Made by a program: the position numbers and the translations under genes
Assembly: GCA_036787815.1 (NCBI GenBank)
Contig: DAIQOP010000093.1
Location: 1 to 13,604 of the forward strand
Direction of reading: 5' to 3'
Length of the DNA: 13,604 nt
Source of the DNA: DATBAK01 sp036787815
GTDB lineage: Bacteria; Actinomycetota; Acidimicrobiia; IMCC26256; PALSA-610
The notes under the pieces: model-generated
Told to the model about the DNA's origin: nothing
Database searches by the model: none
What the model saw: only the letters and a program-made list of their open reading frames with translations
Shown here: positions 6,744 through 13,554 of the stretch, in pieces
How positions within the stretch are numbered: position 1 is the first letter of the stretch
Layout: every line of letters starts with the position of its first letter

Positions 6744-7976
6744 GTGAAGACAGACGCCGTGATCGCCGGGGTCGGCATGACCACGTTCGCCAAGCACCTC
6801 GAGACGGGCCTCAAGGCGCTCGGTGCCGAAGCGGTCCAGGCCGCGGCGAGCGACGCGGGCATCGCGCTCGGAGACCTCGACGCCGCGTTCGTCGGCAACG
6901 CCGCGGCCGGGCTCATCACCGGCCAGGAGTCGATCCGCGGTGAGGTCGTGCTGCGCTCGATCGGCGTCGGTCGCATCCCGGTGGTCAACGTCGAGAACGC
7001 GTGTGCGAGCGCGTCGACCGCGCTCCATCAAGCGGCCGCGATGGTGACCGCCGGCATCTACGACGTCGTGCTCGCGCTCGGCGTCGAGAAGCTCTACTGC
7101 GAGGACAAGACCAAGACGTTCGCCGCGTTCACGGGTGCGGTCGACGTCGAGATGCTCCAGGGAATCATGGCCGCACTTCGGGCGAACGCGGAGCAGGGTG
7201 GGGCGAAGTCGGGCTCGTCGGGCGCGGGAGAGAAGCGCTCGATGTTCATGGACCTCTACGCGGCCGTCGCGCGCGGCCACATGGACCGTTACGGCACGAC
7301 GGTGGAGCAGCTCGCGGCGGTCGCGGCAAAGAACTCCCGCCACGGGCACCTGAACCCTCGCGCACAGTTCCGCGAGGAGCTCTCCGTCGCGGACGTGCTG
7401 GCCGCGCCGATGATCGTCGAGCCGCTCACCCGCCCGATGTGCTCACCGATCGGCGACGGCGCGGCCGCAGCCATCCTGGTGAGCCCCCGCAAGGCGGCCG
7501 AGCTGGGCATCGCGCGACCCGTGCGCGTGCGCTCCTGCGTGCTCCGGTCCGGGTGGGATCACGGCATGGACGAAGAGGGCGCCGCCGAGGTGTGTGCGCG
7601 CGAGGCCTACGAGGAGGCGGGGATCGGTCCGGCCGACCTCGACGTCGTCGAGTGTCACGACGCGACCGCGCCGGCGGAGCTCTTCGCATACGAGTCGCTC
7701 GGGCTCTGCGCGAAGGGCGACGGCGGCAAGCTCGTCGAGGCAGGTGACACCGCGCTCGGCGGCCGCGTTCCCGTGAACACCTCCGGCGGTCTCCTGCGCA
7801 AGGGCCACCCGGTCGGGGCCACGGGCATCGCGCAGATCGTCGAGCTCACCGAGCAGCTCCAGGGCCGCAGCGGGCCCCGGCAGGTCGATGGCGCCCGCGT
7901 CGGCCTCGCGCACAACGGGGGCGGCACCATCGGCACCGACGTCGCCGCGCTCTGCGTCACGATTCTCTCCACGTGA
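6744..7976 (+). CDS. Thiolase, SCP-x / lipid-transfer-protein type
   Basis: A 410-residue thiolase-superfamily enzyme that would cleave a 3-ketoacyl-CoA with CoA or run the reverse condensation. GTG 6744 is preceded by GGAGAGAGGACACACC, almost the same leader as the gene before it, 18 bases after that gene's stop. Cys87 in NVENACASAS is the expected nucleophile. His305-Asp306 in VECHDATAPAELF replaces the NEAF motif of classical thiolases and matches the HD motif of the SCP-x group. His355 in GHPVGATG is the third conserved block. The second catalytic Cys loop of classical thiolases (C-x-G) is here HNGGG at 390-394, as in many actinobacterial thiolase-like proteins, so acid-base chemistry may differ or use the remaining histidines. 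These enzymes often act on branched or sterol-like acyl chains. It overlaps the CofD gene. Confidence 0.9.
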   Translation: MKTDAVIAGVGMTTFAKHLETGLKALGAEAVQAAASDAGIALGDLDAAFVGNAAAGLITGQESIRGEVVLRSIGVGRIPVVNVENACASASTALHQAAAMVTAGIYDVVLALGVEKLYCEDKTKTFAAFTGAVDVEMLQGIMAALRANAEQGGAKSGSSGAGEKRSMFMDLYAAVARGHMDRYGTTVEQLAAVAAKNSRHGHLNPRAQFREELSVADVLAAPMIVEPLTRPMCSPIGDGAAAAILVSPRKAAELGIARPVRVRSCVLRSGWDHGMDEEGAAEVCAREAYEEAGIGPADLDVVECHDATAPAELFAYESLGLCAKGDGGKLVEAGDTALGGRVPVNTSGGLLRKGHPVGATGIAQIVELTEQLQGRSGPRQVDGARVGLAHNGGGTIGTDVAALCVTILST

Positions 7977-8947
7977 TGCTCCCCCGACGCGCCACCCCTG
8001 CGCGAGTCGCCGTCCTCTGCGGTGGCCTCGGCGGGGCGCGGGTCGCGCTCGCGCTGCAGGCGTTGGGGCTCGAGGACTCCGCGTGCTTCGTCACGAACGT
8101 AGGCGACGACCTCGCAGTCGACGGGCTGCTCGTCTGCCCCGACACCGACGCGGTCCTCTACGCGCTCGCGGGCTGCTTCGACGAGGAGCGAGGCTGGGGC
8201 GTGCGCGGCGACACCTTCGGCCCGCGCGGCTCGGAGGAGCTGCCCTGGTTCCACGTGGGGGCGAAAGACCGGCGGCATCACGCCGCCCGTGCGGCACTCC
8301 TTGCCGACGGGCTCCCGCTGGGCGAGGCGACGGGCCGGGTCGCCGAGTCGTTGGGCGTGCGCGCCGCGGTGGTGCCGGTGGCCGACGCCCCGGTGCGCAC
8401 GCGCATCCGGACGCTCGAGCGCGAGCTGGCCTGGCAGGAGTGGCTCGTGCGGGAGCGGGGCGCGCCCGAGCCGTGCGGTGTGGAGTACGCGGGTGCCGAG
8501 CGGGCGATCGCGAACCCGATGGCACTCGACGCGATCCGCAGCGCCGAGCTCGTGATCGTCGCGCCGTCGAGCCCGGTCGCGTCCATCGCGCCGATCCTTG
8601 CCGTTCCCGGTGTGGCCGACGCGCTGGCCACGGCGCGCGTGGTGGTGCTGAGCCCCGTCGTCGCGCGGCGGCCACCGGTGCTCGAGCGTGACATGCGCCG
8701 CCATCGGGTACGCGCCACGCTGCTGCGTACGGTCGGCGTGGCCCACGATCCGGTGGGAGTCGCGAGTTGGTACCACGCGCTCTCCCCCACGTTCGTCCTC
8801 GATCCGGCCGACGCGCAGGATGCGCCCGCAGTCGCGGCGCTCGGGATCGAGGCCCGAGTCGCACCCGGTCGGCTCACCGACGTCGACGGGCTCCGCCGCA
8901 CCATCGGCGCCATCGCGCGAAGAGAAGTTGCCCGGCCGTGCCGTTGA
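7976..8947 (+). CDS. cofD: 2-phospho-L-lactate transferase (F420 biosynthesis, CofD/FbiA)
   Basis: A 323-residue CofD/FbiA homolog. The enzyme transfers the phospholactyl (archaea) or phosphoenolpyruvyl (mycobacteria) group from its GDP- or GPP-linked donor to the deazaflavin Fo, giving F420-0 or dehydro-F420-0 in the cytosol. CGGLGGARVALAL at 15-27 is the N-terminal nucleotide-binding loop. TNVGDD (40-45) and CPDTD (54-58) carry the conserved aspartates around the metal and Fo site. The next residues, with DEERGWGVRGDTF, are characteristic of the family, as are WFHVGAKD and the late SPVASIAPILAVPG. The length matches FbiA (about 330). ATG 7976 overlaps the thiolase stop by one base; GTG 7973 is equally possible and would give GTGA. 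No fbiB/cofE, cofC/fbiD or fbiC is in the window, although mycobacterial fbiA usually sits beside fbiB. The assignment is firm; why it sits here is not known. Confidence 0.92.
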   Translation: MLPRRATPARVAVLCGGLGGARVALALQALGLEDSACFVTNVGDDLAVDGLLVCPDTDAVLYALAGCFDEERGWGVRGDTFGPRGSEELPWFHVGAKDRRHHAARAALLADGLPLGEATGRVAESLGVRAAVVPVADAPVRTRIRTLERELAWQEWLVRERGAPEPCGVEYAGAERAIANPMALDAIRSAELVIVAPSSPVASIAPILAVPGVADALATARVVVLSPVVARRPPVLERDMRRHRVRATLLRTVGVAHDPVGVASWYHALSPTFVLDPADAQDAPAVAALGIEARVAPGRLTDVDGLRRTIGAIARREVARPCR

Positions 8948-10494
8948 CCCCCGGCACCGTCGGCGCGGCGGTCACCGACGCGCGCGCCGAACGCGGTGAT
9001 CGGCCGTTCCTCCTGTTTGGTGACGACACCTTCACCTACGCCGACGTGGAAGACCGATCGGCCCGGATCGCGAACGGCCTGCGAGATCTGGGCGTGACCC
9101 GTGGGAGCCACCTGGCGCTGATCCTCCCGAACTGCCCTGAGTACCTGTGGTCGTGGTTCGGCGCCGCACGCATCGGCGCGCCGGTGGTGCCGGTGAACGT
9201 CGCGCTCAAAGGCGGCGGGCTCGCGCACGTCGTCGACCACTCGGACGCCGAGACGCTCGTCGTGCACCACGACTACCTGGATCGCTTCACGAGCGTGCGA
9301 GAACGGCTTCCGAAACTGCGCCGCGTCGTGGTCGTCGGCGGCGGCGCCGGCGACGACGTCTCGTGGGACCAGGTCGCGGCGTCGAGCCCCGACGACGCGG
9401 ACGACCCGGCGATCGAGGCGACTGACCTCATGCTCGTGATGTACACGTCGGGAACCACGGGCCTGCCGAAGGGTGTCGTCATCCCCCAGGGCCAGATCCT
9501 CGGTGGCCCGTTGCTGCTCTCGGTCGCGGGCGTGACCGGCGACGACGTTCTCTCCACGTGCCTTCCCCTGTTCCACGCCAACGCGTCGATCATCTCCGTG
9601 TGGGGTGCGTTCGGCCTCGGAACGCGCATCGCCGTGAGCCCGCGCTTCTCGGCGAGCCGATTCTGGGACGAGATCCGTCGCTACGGCGCGACGGAGTTCC
9701 ACGCGCTCGGCGCGATGCTGCCGATTCTGTACAAGCAGCCTCCGAAGCCGGACGACGCCGACAACCCGTGCCGGATCGTGGTCTCGGCGGCGTGCCCGAA
9801 GGAGATCTGGGAACCGTTCGAGGAGCGGTTCGGCGTGGAGATCGTCGAGTTCTACGGCACCGTGGAAGGCGGCCTCACGATGGCCGGTCCCGGCGCGCCG
9901 GTCGGCTCGATCGGCAGACCCCTGCCGATCAACGAGATGAGGGTCGTTCGTGACGACGACACCGAGTGCGCGCCGAACGAGGTCGGCGAGCTCGTCTCCC
10001 GTCCCGTGGGCGCCGGCGGGATGGTCCGCTACTACAAGAACGAGCAGGCGACCGCGGAGAAGACCCGGGGTGGCTGGCTGCGCTCCGGCGATCTCGCCTT
10101 CGCGGACGAGGCCGGCTTCCTGTGGTTCGTGGACCGAAAGACGGACTCGATGCGACGGCGCGGCGAGAACATCTCGTCGTACGAGGTCGAGCAGGTGCTC
10201 AACGAACACTCGGACGTCTTGGAGAGCGCGGTGTACGCGGTTCCGTCCGACCTCGGCGAGGACGACGTGATGGCCGCGCTCGTGCTCCAGGTCGGCGCGA
10301 CGTTCGACCCCGGCTCGATCATCACGCATTGCGAGGAGCGAATGGCCTACTTCATGGTCCCGCGCTACCTGCGCGTGGTGCACGAGCTTCCGAAGACCGA
10401 AACCCATCGCGTGCAGAAGGGCCCGCTCCGGGCGTCGGGCATCACCGCCGACACGTGGGACCGTGAGGCCGCCGGCCACGAGCTGCGGCGCTGA
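8938..10494 (+). CDS. Acyl-CoA synthetase (AMP-forming), CaiC/fatty-acid ligase type
   Basis: A 518-residue class I adenylate-forming ligase that would convert a carboxylic acid, ATP and CoA into acyl-CoA, AMP and pyrophosphate. GTG 8938 is preferred: AGAGAAG lies 10 bases upstream and the gene then overlaps cofD by 10 bases. TTG 8944 (TTGA overlap) is the alternative. Motifs in order: YTSGTTGLPKG (169-179, ATP phosphate loop), LPLFHANA, FYGTVEGG (A5 motif, with Val where most members have YGxTE), SGDLAF (A7), FVDRKTDSMRRRGENIS (hinge and A8; GENIS 409-413) and LPKTETHRVQK (A10, 484-494). In A10 the usual GK is His490-Arg491, and the nearest lysine is Lys494. RRRGENISSYEVE resembles crotonobetaine/carnitine-CoA ligases. 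No transmembrane segment is seen. Substrate unknown; it probably makes the thioester used by the upstream dehydrogenase and thiolase. Confidence 0.92.
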   Translation: MPLTPGTVGAAVTDARAERGDRPFLLFGDDTFTYADVEDRSARIANGLRDLGVTRGSHLALILPNCPEYLWSWFGAARIGAPVVPVNVALKGGGLAHVVDHSDAETLVVHHDYLDRFTSVRERLPKLRRVVVVGGGAGDDVSWDQVAASSPDDADDPAIEATDLMLVMYTSGTTGLPKGVVIPQGQILGGPLLLSVAGVTGDDVLSTCLPLFHANASIISVWGAFGLGTRIAVSPRFSASRFWDEIRRYGATEFHALGAMLPILYKQPPKPDDADNPCRIVVSAACPKEIWEPFEERFGVEIVEFYGTVEGGLTMAGPGAPVGSIGRPLPINEMRVVRDDDTECAPNEVGELVSRPVGAGGMVRYYKNEQATAEKTRGGWLRSGDLAFADEAGFLWFVDRKTDSMRRRGENISSYEVEQVLNEHSDVLESAVYAVPSDLGEDDVMAALVLQVGATFDPGSIITHCEERMAYFMVPRYLRVVHELPKTETHRVQKGPLRASGITADTWDREAAGHELRR

Positions 10495-10514
10495 GGGCAT
10501 CCCACCATGAGCAC

Positions 10515-11642
10515 ATGAGCGCACAGGGAGCGCGGTACCTGCGGCGGCGGATCGTGGTCGGCTGCGTGCTCGCGGCCGTGGTCGGGGCTGCGGTGGCCGC
10601 CATCGCGAACACCGGGCGGTCACCGAGCCGCGCGCACACGGCTCGCTCGACGACGACGCGTGCAATCGCGTCCACCGCGCAACCCGGGTTCCTCGCGGCG
10701 GGCAGCGATCCGGCCGTGTTGCCGGGCCCGCTGCTGATCGCCGACGAGGGCAACGATCGTCTGGTCGAGATCTCTCCGACCGGCACCGTCTTGTGGGAGT
10801 TCCCGCGCCCGGGTGATCTCGCCGCCGGGCAGACCTTCAAGGTCCCCGACGACGCCTTCTTCACCCCTGACGGCAAGCAGATCGTCGCAACCGAAGAGGA
10901 CGACTTCGTCGTGAGCGTGATCGACATCGCCACACGTCGGATCGTGTGGCGGTACGGGACACCGGGGACCTCGGGCTCCGATGCCAACCAGCTCGCGAAT
11001 CCCGACGACGCGCTGATGCTGAACGACGGCTCGCTGCTCAGCGCCGACATCAAGAACTGCAGGATCGTGCGCTTGCGCAAGGGCTCGACGACGCCGGTGC
11101 AGGTGTGGGGAAAGCCCTATCACTGCGAGCACCTTGCCGTACCACTCCGCTTCGGGAGCCCCAACGGTGCCTTCCCGCTGCGCGACGGGCATTTCCTCGT
11201 GACCGAGATCACGCACAACTGGGTCAGCGAGATCAACCTCTTCGCCAACCCGCCGACCGTGCTCTGGGACGTCCACCCGCCGAACGTGCACTACCCGTCG
11301 GACACGAACGAGGTGCGACCGGGTGTCTTCGTGACCGTCGACTATTGGCACCCGGGTGTCATCGAGGAGTTCGACAAGACCGGCAAGGTGCTCTGGTTCT
11401 ACAAGCCGCTGGGCGCGAAGAGGCTCTACAAGCCGTCGCTGGCCGAAGCGTTACCGAACGGCGACATCATCGCGACCGACGACTACAACCATCGGGTGAT
11501 CGTCGTCGATCCCAAGACCGACAAGGTCGTGTGGCAATACGGTCACCTCGGCAAGCCCGGCACCCGGCCCGGATATCTCGACACGCCCGACGGGCTCGAC
11601 CTCGCACCGCCGTACTCCCTCGCGTCCCGGTACACCCATTGA
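10515..11642 (+). CDS. Membrane-anchored or secreted six-bladed beta-propeller protein (PQQ/NHL-like repeats)
   Basis: A 375-residue protein with a basic N-terminus (YLRRR, 8-12) and a hydrophobic stretch at about 13-31, which is a signal peptide or membrane anchor. A Ser/Thr/Arg/Ala linker runs to about residue 65. Six repeats follow, each with a D/E-rich strand, a V-x-x-(I/F) strand and a conserved tryptophan: Trp94, 145, 198, 251, 294 and 340, spaced 43-53 apart (first repeat LLIADEGNDRLVEISPTG). This predicts a six-bladed propeller outside the membrane. Cys182 and Cys204 could form a disulfide. The family could be PQQ/NHL-like or arylsulfotransferase-like; no catalytic residue can be named. 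The start ATG 10515 has only a weak GAGGG 16 bases upstream; an ATG at 10507 is closed at once by an in-frame stop. It starts 20 bases after the ligase and probably ends its operon. Confidence 0.82.
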   Translation: MSAQGARYLRRRIVVGCVLAAVVGAAVAAIANTGRSPSRAHTARSTTTRAIASTAQPGFLAAGSDPAVLPGPLLIADEGNDRLVEISPTGTVLWEFPRPGDLAAGQTFKVPDDAFFTPDGKQIVATEEDDFVVSVIDIATRRIVWRYGTPGTSGSDANQLANPDDALMLNDGSLLSADIKNCRIVRLRKGSTTPVQVWGKPYHCEHLAVPLRFGSPNGAFPLRDGHFLVTEITHNWVSEINLFANPPTVLWDVHPPNVHYPSDTNEVRPGVFVTVDYWHPGVIEEFDKTGKVLWFYKPLGAKRLYKPSLAEALPNGDIIATDDYNHRVIVVDPKTDKVVWQYGHLGKPGTRPGYLDTPDGLDLAPPYSLASRYTH

Positions 11643-11657
11643 CCGACCGGTCTCGCC

Positions 11658-12365
11658 CTACGTCTCGCCGAGGTAGCTGGACTCGATCAGGTGTTGGTTC
11701 GACCTGAGCTCGGCTCCCGTACCTTCCATCACGAGCTCGCCGTGGCTGAGCACGTACGCACGATCGGCGATCTCGAGCGCGAGGTGCACGTGCTGCTCGA
11801 CGAGGAGCACGCCGGCGCCGGTCTCGTCGACGATCTTGCGCAGGATCTCGAGCAGGTTCTCGACGATGATCGGCGCGAGGCCGAGGCTCATCTCGTCGAC
11901 CATCAGCAGCTTCGGCGTCGATGTGAGCGCGCGGGCCATCGCGAGCATCTGCTGTTGGCCGCCCGACAGCAGTCCGGCCTTGCGATTCTGGATCTCGGCG
12001 AGCGCGGGGAAGTACTCGAGCGCCTTCGGAATGTCGACCGTGCCGCGAGCCGCACCGAGCTGGAGGTTCTCGCGCACGGTGAGCTGGAAGAACAACGATC
12101 GGTCTTCGAGCACGTGGGCGAGGCCGTCGCGGGCGACGAGGTGTGGGCGGCGCCCCTTCACCGATCGCCCGACCACCTTGATGTCGCCCTTGATGATCGG
12201 ATTCAGCGCCGAGGTCGTGGTGAGCGTCGTGGTCTTGCCCGCGCCGTTCGGTCCGAGCAGCGCGACGACTTCTCCGGGCTCGACGTGCAGGCTCAGCTCC
12301 CGCACGACCGGCACGTCGTTGTAGCCGGTGTAGAGCTTGTCGATCTCGAGCAGCGGAGCGGTCAT
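11658..12365 (-). CDS. livF: Branched-chain amino acid/HAAT ABC transporter ATP-binding protein LivF
   Basis: A 235-residue ABC ATPase, the usual LivF size. Walker A is GPNGAGKTTT (from residue 38), the signature is LSGGQ at 133-137, Walker B is LLMVDE at 153-158, and LLVEQHVHLALEIADRAYVL contains the H-loop. HVLEDRSLFFQLTVRENL sits where LivF proteins commonly have VPEGRRIFPxLTVxENL. The start ATG 12365 forms an ATGA overlap with the stop of LivG, so the two nucleotide-binding subunits are made together. They drive import through LivH/LivM with a periplasmic or lipid-anchored binding protein. Liv-type systems also import amides, urea and aromatic acids, so the substrate is open. It is the last gene of its operon and converges on the propeller gene with only 15 bases between stops; no clear intrinsic terminator is seen there. 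Confidence 0.93.
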   Translation of the reverse strand: MTAPLLEIDKLYTGYNDVPVVRELSLHVEPGEVVALLGPNGAGKTTTLTTTSALNPIIKGDIKVVGRSVKGRRPHLVARDGLAHVLEDRSLFFQLTVRENLQLGAARGTVDIPKALEYFPALAEIQNRKAGLLSGGQQQMLAMARALTSTPKLLMVDEMSLGLAPIIVENLLEILRKIVDETGAGVLLVEQHVHLALEIADRAYVLSHGELVMEGTGAELRSNQHLIESSYLGET

Positions 12366-13120
12366 GGCTGACCCGTCTCGGCCGACGAGCCGAGGTAGGC
12401 CTCGATGACGCGCCGGTCGCGCTTGACGTCTTCGGGCGTTCCCTGCGCGATGGTCGCGCCGAACTCGATCACGTAGATGTAGTCACACACGTTGAGCACG
12501 AGGCCCATGTCGTGGTCGATGAGGAAGATGGTGATGCCCGCATCGACGATGTCACGCATCCGGCGCCCGAGCTCCTGCGACTCGCTCGTGTCGAGTCCGG
12601 CTGCGGGTTCGTCCATGCACAACAGCCGCGGCCGTGCCGCCAACGCGCGCGCCGCGCTCACGAGCTTGCGTTGACCCTGGCTGATCTCGCTGGGCATGCG
12701 GTGCCCGAGCCCGCGGATCCCGAGCACGTCGAGCGCGAATTCGACGTCGGGGTTCGTGCGTCGTCGTTGTGGCACCACGAGGTCGGTGAGAAAGCCGAGC
12801 GCCGATTGGTTCTCCGCCGCGACTTGGAGGTTCTCCGCGATGTTGAGGTCTTCGAAGAGCTCGAGCGACTGCCAGGTCCGTCCCAGGCCGAGGCGCGCCC
12901 TCCGGTGGACCGGGAGCCGTGAGATCTCGTGACCGAGAAGTCGGATGCTGCCGCTCGTCGGCACGAACCCGGTGATGCCGTCGATGAACGTCGTCTTGCC
13001 CGCGCCGTTCGGGCCGATGAGCCCGACGATCTTGCCCTCTTCGACGGTGAAGTCGAGGTTGTCGACCGCGCGGAGGCCGCCGAACGTGACGCACAGGTCC
13101 TTCGTCTGCAAGAGCTCCAT
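12362..13120 (-). CDS. livG: Branched-chain amino acid/HAAT ABC transporter ATP-binding protein LivG
   Basis: A 252-residue ABC ATPase of the LivG type. ATG 13120 overlaps the LivM stop by one base (TGATG) and has GGAG 7 bases upstream; a longer reading to 13210 would overlap LivM by 91 bases and adds only low-complexity residues. Walker A is GPNGAGKTT (36-44). LGLGRTWQSLELFEDLNIAENL is the Q-loop region, with Trp where most LivG have Phe (RTFQ). The signature is SQGQ at 147-150 where SGGQ is usual; Gln is common in LivG. Walker B is LLCMDEP with AAGLD. FLIDHDMGLVLNVCDYIYVIEFG holds the H-loop and LivG-specific tail. It pairs with LivF as the heterodimeric ATPase of the importer. Confidence 0.94.
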   Translation of the reverse strand: MELLQTKDLCVTFGGLRAVDNLDFTVEEGKIVGLIGPNGAGKTTFIDGITGFVPTSGSIRLLGHEISRLPVHRRARLGLGRTWQSLELFEDLNIAENLQVAAENQSALGFLTDLVVPQRRRTNPDVEFALDVLGIRGLGHRMPSEISQGQRKLVSAARALAARPRLLCMDEPAAGLDTSESQELGRRMRDIVDAGITIFLIDHDMGLVLNVCDYIYVIEFGATIAQGTPEDVKRDRRVIEAYLGSSAETGQP

Positions 13121-13554
13121 CACGCCACTCCGTGGTTCGGCGCGGCGACAGCAGCCGGCGCCTCCGGCGCGGTCGGACGGTGCCGGTCGCGGACCCGCGC
13201 CAACAGCCATCTGCCGTCGCGGGCGATGCGGCCGGCGATGCCCTCGGGATTCTGGATCGCGGCGAGGACGAGCCCGAACCCCCCGAGCACGAGGGTCATC
13301 TCGGGTGGCACGCCGAGCTTGTCCTGCAGGAAGGTGAACAGCAGGCCGCCCTCCACGAGGAAGCCTCCGGCGACCGCTCCGCTGACGCTCGAGATGCCGC
13401 CGAGGTACGCGAACGCGAAGAACACGAGCGACTGTGTGTACGCGAACGGGCCGGCCGTGACTCCGCCGGACTGGTACGCGATCACGCCTCCACCGACTCC
13501 GGCGACGAACGCGGAGACCGCGAACGCCAACACCTTCGTTCCCGCGACGTTCAC
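13120..13554 (-). CDS. livM: Branched-chain amino acid/HAAT ABC transporter permease LivM, C-terminal part
   Basis: These 144 residues are the C-terminal third of a LivM permease, which is normally 300-400 residues. Three hydrophobic blocks are visible: VLAFAVSAFVAGVGGGVIAY (8-27), about 41-72 including FAYLGGISSVSGAVAGGF, and about 83-102 (LGGFGLVLAAIQ), followed by NPEGIAGR and a basic Pro/Ala tail. The pattern A-G-V-N-x-x-x-x-K-x-x-A-F-x-x-S-A spans the EAA-type cytoplasmic loop that docks the ATPases. GTG 13554 is the first possible start in the open frame, but this is surely not the true N-terminus: the codons just upstream still encode matching sequence (ETAAAAAG) before an in-frame TAA at 13584-13582. 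The gene is therefore partial, and either broken or affected by sequence errors at the edge. Confidence 0.85.
   Translation of the reverse strand: MNVAGTKVLAFAVSAFVAGVGGGVIAYQSGGVTAGPFAYTQSLVFFAFAYLGGISSVSGAVAGGFLVEGGLLFTFLQDKLGVPPEMTLVLGGFGLVLAAIQNPEGIAGRIARDGRWLLARVRDRHRPTAPEAPAAVAAPNHGVA

Noticed and set aside
4668..7349. Very long open frame (893 codons) on the minus strand opposite the dehydrogenase, nitroreductase and thiolase
   Set aside because: It is antisense to three genes with clear family motifs, and its translation is Arg/Asp/Val/His-rich low-complexity sequence with no recognisable domain. Long antisense frames are expected at this GC content.
10515..10620. Lipoprotein signal in the propeller protein (VVGC, Cys17)
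   Set aside because: The cysteine sits right after the basic residues, before instead of after the hydrophobic core, so it does not fit a lipobox.
8278..10665. Long open frame (795 codons) on the minus strand opposite cofD and the ligase
   Set aside because: It is a composition shadow of two well-supported genes and has no domain or ribosome-binding site.
11643..11657. GACCGGTC palindrome between the convergent stops as a terminator
   Set aside because: The stem is too short, has no loop and no T-run; it is more likely chance.
13121..13210. N-terminal extension of LivG
   Set aside because: It overlaps the LivM tail, is Pro/Ala/Gly-rich, and LivG proteins normally begin close to the first beta strand as with ATG 13120.
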